Source: a bacterium
GTDB lineage: Bacteria; Patescibacteriota; Minisyncoccia; Phycocordibacterales; Phycocordibacteraceae
DNA length: 8,615 nucleotides
Assembly (NCBI GenBank): GCA_021802795.1
Contig: JAJZRH010000019.1
Coordinates: 1 to 8,615, forward strand
Direction: 5' to 3'
The notes beneath the pieces are model-generated. The model was not told where the DNA came from. It made no database searches and saw only the letters and a list, made by a program, of their open reading frames with translations. Of this stretch, positions 6,336 to 8,615 are shown piece after piece. The position numbers were made by a program, and so were the translations under genes. Every line of letters begins with the position of its first letter. The stretch's first letter is position 1.

Positions 6336-6344
6336 GATAATATC
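6336..6344. promoter_or_regulatory. Palindromic -10 region GATAATATC between hisS and the small RNA candidate
   Basis: GATAATATC reads as GATAAT (5 of 6) on the plus strand and as TATTAT (5 of 6) on the minus strand. The minus reading ends 6 nt before the hisS ATG. The plus reading would start a transcript near 6347. No convincing -35 is seen for either. Confidence 0.4.
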
Positions 6345-6346
6345 AC

Positions 6347-6439
6347 GGGTCTAATGGTAGGGTGTCTCCGGTGCTTACGGCGACGCTACTCATGCAGTGC
6401 CAGCACCTGGGGCCCCGACCTGAGCGGGGCCCTCTTTTT
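6347..6439 (+). ncRNA. Candidate structured small RNA, identity unknown
   Basis: The gap between hisS and the bPH2 gene, both minus strand, ends in a strong terminator that works only on the plus strand (6410-6439). A -10-like GATAAT at 6336-6341 lies upstream. The roughly 90-nt interval contains a nested hairpin: GGTGC (6370-6374) with GCACC (6403-6407), GGC (6379-6381) with GCC (6399-6401), and ACT (6388-6390) with AGT (6396-6398). There is no ORF of note. It does not fold as a tRNA, despite a D-loop-like TCTAATGGTAGGG. It could be an antisense or trans-acting sRNA. Confidence 0.4.
6410..6439 (+). terminator. Intrinsic terminator on the strand opposite to the flanking genes
   Basis: GGGCCCCG (6410-6417) pairs with CGGGGCCC (6425-6432) over a 7-nt loop, followed by TCTTTTT on the plus strand. 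On the minus strand the stem is followed by CAGGTGC, so it does not terminate the bPH2 transcript in the usual way. It implies a plus-strand transcript. Confidence 0.75.
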
Positions 6440-6441
6440 AT

Positions 6442-6978
6442 CTAGACCCCGGTCGTATCCGATTTGGTGGAAACGTATTTAAGTATGATGTCGCGCATCT
6501 GTTCCGGGCGCGGGATGCCGTGCATGACGAACTCAACGTCTTCGCCCGCAGTCTGCACTTTAATGTCGCCGAGGCCGAGGAGCGACGGAAGGAGGCCGGT
6601 GACGTTCGTCGTGATGTCCTGCACGCGCGTGAGGAACAGGCTGGAAACTTCGCGGGAGAAGAAACGGCGCTGTTTTATGTCGACGATGCGTTGGTTTGTG
6701 AGCACCCATGCGTTGAGGAAATAGCGGGTGAAGACGCCCCATGCGCTTGTCCAGGTGACGAGGAGCCATACGCCGAGCAGGGCGCGCCCGACAACCGTAT
6801 GGTAATCAAAGTAGGCGGCGTACGGCGCGACCGGCGGCGCAAGCGCGAGAAGCTTCGGCAGTGCGAAGGGGACGACGGCCAGAATGGCGTAGGGCAAGAG
6901 TTCGCCGAGGAAGAGGAACCAGTGCTTCCTGGACTCCTTTACGACATGTTCGCCCGGTTCGAGTTCAAATTCTTTCAT
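6442..6978 (-). CDS. bPH2 (YdbS/DUF304-like) domain membrane protein
   Basis: This 178-aa protein has an N-terminal polar segment, then two membrane helices at about 21-47 and 62-88. A bacterial pleckstrin-homology-like domain follows at about 89-168, beginning with the typical AWVLTNQRIVDIKQRRFFSREVSSLFLTRVQDI. That run is the hallmark of the bPH2 family (older name DUF304, YdbS-type). The function is not established; such proteins are thought to act at the membrane. ATG 6978 overlaps the GIY-YIG stop as ATGA. No Shine-Dalgarno is present, and TATCTC lies 7 nt upstream within the element's end. Without the GIY-YIG element, this ATGA would join directly to the upstream 92-aa membrane protein, a natural two-gene unit. 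Confidence 0.88.
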   Translation of the reverse strand: MKEFELEPGEHVVKESRKHWFLFLGELLPYAILAVVPFALPKLLALAPPVAPYAAYFDYHTVVGRALLGVWLLVTWTSAWGVFTRYFLNAWVLTNQRIVDIKQRRFFSREVSSLFLTRVQDITTNVTGLLPSLLGLGDIKVQTAGEDVEFVMHGIPRPEQMRDIILKYVSTKSDTTGV

Positions 6979-7262
6979 ACCGTTAGAGATAGGAAGCGCT
7001 TTAGTCTGTTTTTCAGATACCGCTTGCCCATGCCTGTTTTTAAATATCGCTCGCGACTAAAGGCATCGTCGGTATTGCGCGATGCTTCGTAATATATAAG
7101 GGCAAGCGGCCCACGGCCCCTTGTAGACGTTGTTTTGCCGGCCTGGTGCTGTTCCAAGCGCTTCCGTAGATCACGAGTAAACCCAGTATAAAATTTGCCG
7201 TCCCTCTTGCTTTGGAGAACGTACACATATGAAAAACCTTTGTTATCTCTAACGGTATTCAT
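6975..7262 (-). CDS. GIY-YIG endonuclease carried inside an inverted-repeat element
   Basis: This is a 95-aa single-domain GIY-YIG nuclease of the UvrC-N/URI type. YVYVL (12-16) stands for GIY and FYTG (24-27) for YIG. Arg35 and His39 lie in LRKRLEQH, the metal-binding Glu71 in SRERYLKT, and Asn85 in LKNRLK, so the catalytic set looks complete. I chose ATG 7262; a longer reading to 7556 only translates the upstream membrane-protein gene in another frame. The start overlaps that gene's stop (ATGA) and the stop overlaps the bPH2 start (ATGA). Codons 3-6 and the last five encode the element's 15-bp inverted ends. The gene is visibly more A+T-rich than its neighbours, a sign of transfer. It is probably the mobility or homing function of this element; the target is unknown. 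Confidence 0.93.
   Translation of the reverse strand: MNTVRDNKGFSYVYVLQSKRDGKFYTGFTRDLRKRLEQHQAGKTTSTRGRGPLALIYYEASRNTDDAFSRERYLKTGMGKRYLKNRLKRFLSLTV
6979..7257 (-). mobile_element. 279-bp GIY-YIG element with CCGTTAGAGATA inverted ends
   Basis: ATACCGTTAGAGATA (6977-6991) and TATCTCTAACGGTAT (7244-7258) are perfect 15-bp inverted repeats bracketing essentially only the GIY-YIG ORF. TTCAT flanks both sides (6974-6978 and 7258-7262; ATGAA on the minus strand), consistent with a 5-bp target duplication starting at the bPH2 start codon. The excisable unit is 279 bp, a multiple of three. The ends share the core CCGTTAGA with the elements at 4936-5052 and 7551-7631. Confidence 0.8.
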
Positions 7263-7537
7263 GGCAAATAGGGCGCGAGGAAGAACGCGTTTCCGGAAAG
7301 CGCGTAGGACATGAGCGCGAACGACACCAGGAAATGCGCCGCGATGGCGGGGAAGGCGACCCACGACGCATGGGAGTAGCGGAGCCAGTGGTAAACAGCG
7401 ACGAGCGTGTAAATTGCCCAGAAGGCGAACACGGCATAGAGCGCCCAGGTCACCAAGACTCCCGCTGAAAGCCCTGCGGGCAAATAAGAAAGGAGAGCAG
7501 TCGGCGGGGAGAAAGGCTGAAGCGGCTGATCGGGCAT
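7259..7537 (-). CDS. Small two-helix membrane protein, unknown function
   Basis: The 92-aa product has a Pro-rich N-terminus and two hydrophobic helices, about 21-49 (AGLSAGVLVTWALYAVFAFW onwards) and 57-82 (ASWVAFPAIAAHFLVSFALM). A short polar turn, HWLRYSH, separates them. I recognise no family. TATCAT (7550-7545) ends 7 nt before ATG 7537, suggesting a leaderless transcript; no Shine-Dalgarno is present. Its TGA overlaps the GIY-YIG ATG. Ancestrally it was probably coupled straight to the bPH2 membrane protein, so the two may work together at the envelope (inference). A paired envelope role is all the context supports. Confidence 0.75.
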   Translation of the reverse strand: MPDQPLQPFSPPTALLSYLPAGLSAGVLVTWALYAVFAFWAIYTLVAVYHWLRYSHASWVAFPAIAAHFLVSFALMSYALSGNAFFLAPYLP

Positions 7538-7544
7538 TAAGGGA

Positions 7545-7550
7545 ATGATA
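7545..7550 (-). promoter_or_regulatory. -10 element for the 92-aa membrane protein gene
   Basis: TATCAT on the minus strand (5 of 6 to TATAAT) ends 7 nt before ATG 7537, placing the predicted transcript start at the start codon. No matching -35 is seen. It lies just outside the 81-bp element. Confidence 0.45.
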
Positions 7551-7631
7551 CCCCATTAGATAACCTCGCTACGGGGTGTGTATGGATAACTGAACGCCAT
7601 GTTTGGACACGAGATTAGTTATCTAACGGGG
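7551..7631. mobile_element. 81-bp inverted-repeat remnant of the CCGTTAGA family
   Basis: CCCCATTAGATAAC (7551-7564) and GTTATCTAACGGGG (7618-7631) are 14-bp inverted ends with one mismatch. The core matches the other two elements (TTAGA, CCGTTAGA). No target duplication is visible and the interior has no coding trace, so it looks like an old, internally deleted copy. One end forms the last codons and stop of prmC (PVR-stop). Confidence 0.65.
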
Positions 7632-8365
7632 CAGGCAACAATGACCCGCGGTCTGTCGTACTGGTCGGTGCGTATCTCGACATTGAAGCCTTGCTCGGCG
7701 AAAAGTGCTCGGGCGGCTTCCGCATGCTCGCTGTCGCACTCCACCCACGCGACGCCGCCCGGGGCGAGCCGCCGCGGAAGCTCTTCTGCGATGCGGCGGA
7801 TGACAGCGAGCCCGTCCCCGTCGGCAAAGAGCGCGCGCGCCGGCTCATGACCGGTGACGCTCGGCGGGAGTTCGCGTCCGGCGGGGATGTAGGGCGGATT
7901 GGCGGCGATGACGTCAAACTGCATATTGCCGAACGGCGCAAACAGGTCGCCGATGCGGACATCGGCGCGGGATTCGTCCAGGCGGTTCTCGCGGATGTTC
8001 TTGCGTATGGTCGGCTCGTGCGCGGGGTCCACTTCGCCGAAATAGACGCGGGCGTTCGGCAATTGCGCGAGCGCCGCACAGCCGACGGCACCGCTCCCGG
8101 CGCAGAGGTCCAGAAAATCTAGGACACGGCGTGTCCTAGATGGACTGGGGAGGGAATTGAGGAGTTGCTCGGTCCACCATTCGGTCTCGGGGCGGGGGAT
8201 GAGCGGGTGGGAGTCGAGGTATATGTTCAGGCCAAGGAACGGCTGATGGCCGATGACGTAGGCAAGCGGCTCGCCCGCGGCGAGCCGCTTGCAGTCCTCT
8301 TCAAAGTGGGGGTTTCGTAAACCCCCATATTTCTCTTCCAAGAGCGATTGCTCGTCGCGGGTCAT
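7619..8365 (-). CDS. prmC: Release factor glutamine N5-methyltransferase PrmC (HemK)
   Basis: The 248-aa enzyme uses S-adenosylmethionine to methylate the GGQ glutamine of peptide release factors. GEPLAYVIGHQPF (31-43) and LIPRPETEWW (55-64) are PrmC-specific. The SAM-binding loop is DLCAGSGAVG (86-95). The catalytic NPPY is at 156-159. DGDGLAVIRRI (182-192) is also typical. The N-terminal helical domain is much shorter than in E. coli PrmC. The reading frame contains three perfect short-loop palindromes (8263-8293, 8307-8327, 8117-8141). The last encodes PSRTRRVLD just ahead of motif I. The final PVR-stop is contributed by the adjacent 81-bp repeat element. ATG 8365 is the first start; TATGCT 14 nt upstream is a weak -10 lying just after the neighbour's terminator. 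Confidence 0.95.
   Translation of the reverse strand: MTRDEQSLLEEKYGGLRNPHFEEDCKRLAAGEPLAYVIGHQPFLGLNIYLDSHPLIPRPETEWWTEQLLNSLPSPSRTRRVLDFLDLCAGSGAVGCAALAQLPNARVYFGEVDPAHEPTIRKNIRENRLDESRADVRIGDLFAPFGNMQFDVIAANPPYIPAGRELPPSVTGHEPARALFADGDGLAVIRRIAEELPRRLAPGGVAWVECDSEHAEAARALFAEQGFNVEIRTDQYDRPRVIVACPVR
8117..8141. repeat. 25-bp palindrome inside prmC
   Basis: ATCTAGGACAC-GGC-GTGTCCTAGAT has perfect 11-bp arms and a 3-nt loop. Flanking GTCCA/TGGAC adds a further interrupted 5 bp. It codes residues 75-83, between the substrate-side domain and the SAM-binding loop. Confidence 0.85.
8263..8293. repeat. 31-bp palindrome encoding a conserved PrmC motif
   Basis: Perfect 14-bp arms (8263-8276 and 8280-8293) flank a CGC loop. 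The stretch encodes CKRLAAGEPLA, part of the conserved family motif, so the palindrome arises in constrained coding sequence. Confidence 0.85.
8307..8327. repeat. 21-bp palindrome near the prmC N-terminus
   Basis: TGGGGGTTT-CGT-AAACCCCCA has perfect 9-bp arms and a 3-nt loop. It encodes YGGLRNPH (residues 13-20), in a variable part of the protein. Confidence 0.85.
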
Positions 8366-8385
8366 ATAGAGGACAACCTAGCATA

Positions 8386-8422
8386 CAAACAAAGATGCCC
8401 GCGCTTGCGCGCGGGCATCTTT
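8386..8422 (-). terminator. Intrinsic terminator of the RNA-binding protein gene
   Basis: AAAGATGCCCGCGC (8391-8404) and GCGCGGGCATCTTT (8409-8422) form a perfect 14-bp stem with a TTGC loop. On the minus strand it runs on into TTTGTTTGT. It follows the RRM gene's stop by about 20 nt and immediately precedes the prmC upstream region. Confidence 0.88.
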
Positions 8423-8441
8423 GCGTTTCGACAAAGTTGGC

Positions 8442-8615
8442 CTAGTAGCCGCCGCGGCCGTAGCCACCCTGGCCGCCGCCGAAGCCGCCCCGGTCACCGC
8501 CTCCGAAACCGCCTTCGCGGCGCGGAGGACGATCACCCTGCGGGCGAGCGAAAGAAACGGAGAGCGTGCGCCCGTCCATCTCCTTGCCGTCCCAGCGATC
8601 GATTGCCGCCTGTGC
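8442..8615 (-). CDS. Glycine-rich RRM RNA-binding protein, partial (N-terminus outside window)
   Basis: The 57 visible C-terminal residues begin at the window edge with AQAAIDRWDGKEMDGRTLSVSFARPQ. This is the last helix and strand of an RNA-recognition motif, with the usual G-(K)-x-(M/L)-x-G-R-x-(L/I)-x-V pattern. A tail of about 30 residues follows, made of Gly with Arg, Phe and Tyr (GGFGGGD, GGFGGGQGGYGRGGY), like RGG tails of cyanobacterial and CPR cold-type RNA-binding proteins. It likely binds single-stranded RNA and acts as an RNA chaperone. RNP motifs 1 and 2 would be upstream of the window. It has its own terminator at 8386-8422. Confidence 0.9.
   Translation of the reverse strand, partial: AQAAIDRWDGKEMDGRTLSVSFARPQGDRPPRREGGFGGGDRGGFGGGQGGYGRGGY

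Noticed and set aside
5293..6354. 353-codon open frame on the plus strand opposite hisS
   Set aside because: It lies wholly antisense to a complete hisS with all class II motifs; the long open frame is a side effect of G+C-rich codons. The translation is rich in Arg, Gly and Ala with no recognisable domain.
6347..6420. tRNA gene suggested by a D-loop-like TCTAATGGTAGGG
   Set aside because: No 7-bp acceptor stem, anticodon arm or T-loop GTTCRAN can be placed; the 3' part is a terminator hairpin.
6331..6441. T-box or other amino-acid-responsive leader for hisS
   Set aside because: The terminator in this gap faces the opposite strand, and the predicted hisS transcript start is only a few bases before its ATG, leaving no room for a leader.
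6345..6450. Fourth member of the CCGTTAGA element family (CGGGTCTAATGG and TCTAGACCCCGG as ends)
   Set aside because: The shared inverted core is only about CGGGTCTA, the right side lacks TCTAAYGG, and no flanking duplication is seen. A solo end at 6349-6356 cannot be excluded but is not supported.
7263..7556. N-terminal extension of the GIY-YIG protein to 193 residues
   Set aside because: The added 98 residues are another frame of the 92-aa membrane protein and lack domain features. The GIY-YIG fold starts right after ATG 7262.

Overview
The window is a compact bacterial segment, G+C-rich, with short intergenic gaps and all-ordinary codons. It most resembles a Candidate Phyla Radiation (Patescibacteria/Parcubacteria-type) genome. 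This placement is an inference from several traits: a sigma-70 factor with a long lysine-rich N-terminal tail, a short PrmC, a roughly 95-residue GIY-YIG protein, DUF5680 and bPH2 small proteins, and several genes with a -10-like hexamer 6-7 nt before the start codon (leaderless style) and no Shine-Dalgarno. No marker here fixes the species.

Layout. Positions 1-42 are the last codons of an upstream plus-strand gene (perhaps dnaG). rpoD follows (73-1323, +), with an odd 3' region holding a second, synonymously recoded copy of its last ten codons plus stop, then an intrinsic terminator at 1428-1460. A DUF5680-like gene (1472-1978, -) and a PD-(D/E)XK nuclease (2110-2964, +) diverge from a shared promoter region. 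A multi-arm palindromic block fills 2977-3150. The rest is minus strand. Read in its own direction it runs: RRM/Gly-rich RNA-binding protein (8442-8615, partial), terminator, prmC, small membrane protein, GIY-YIG endonuclease, bPH2 membrane protein, hisS, DEDDy 3'-5' exonuclease, small membrane protein, terminator, DsbA-like thioredoxin-fold protein. A candidate plus-strand small RNA with its own terminator lies between the bPH2 gene and hisS.

Most interesting system. Three stretches (4936-5052, 6979-7257, 7551-7631) have related inverted ends with core CCGTTAGA/TCTAACGG. The middle one is almost exactly the GIY-YIG gene. The first two are flanked by 5-bp direct repeats (ATGCG and ATGAA on the minus strand) that begin with the start codon of the downstream host gene. 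In the GIY-YIG copy, the nuclease's start codon and its TGA stop both fall within or across those duplicated target bases. This suggests a small GIY-YIG mobile element inserting at start codons: it borrows the host ATG, regenerates one for the displaced gene, and leaves non-autonomous derivatives (117 and 81 bp).

How the genes relate. Most of the remainder is housekeeping: transcription initiation (RpoD), histidyl-tRNA charging (HisS), release-factor methylation (PrmC), RNA binding, and nucleases. There are also envelope proteins of unknown role. No operon of linked metabolic function is evident; the linkage 92-aa membrane protein / GIY-YIG / bPH2 is by ATGA overlaps.
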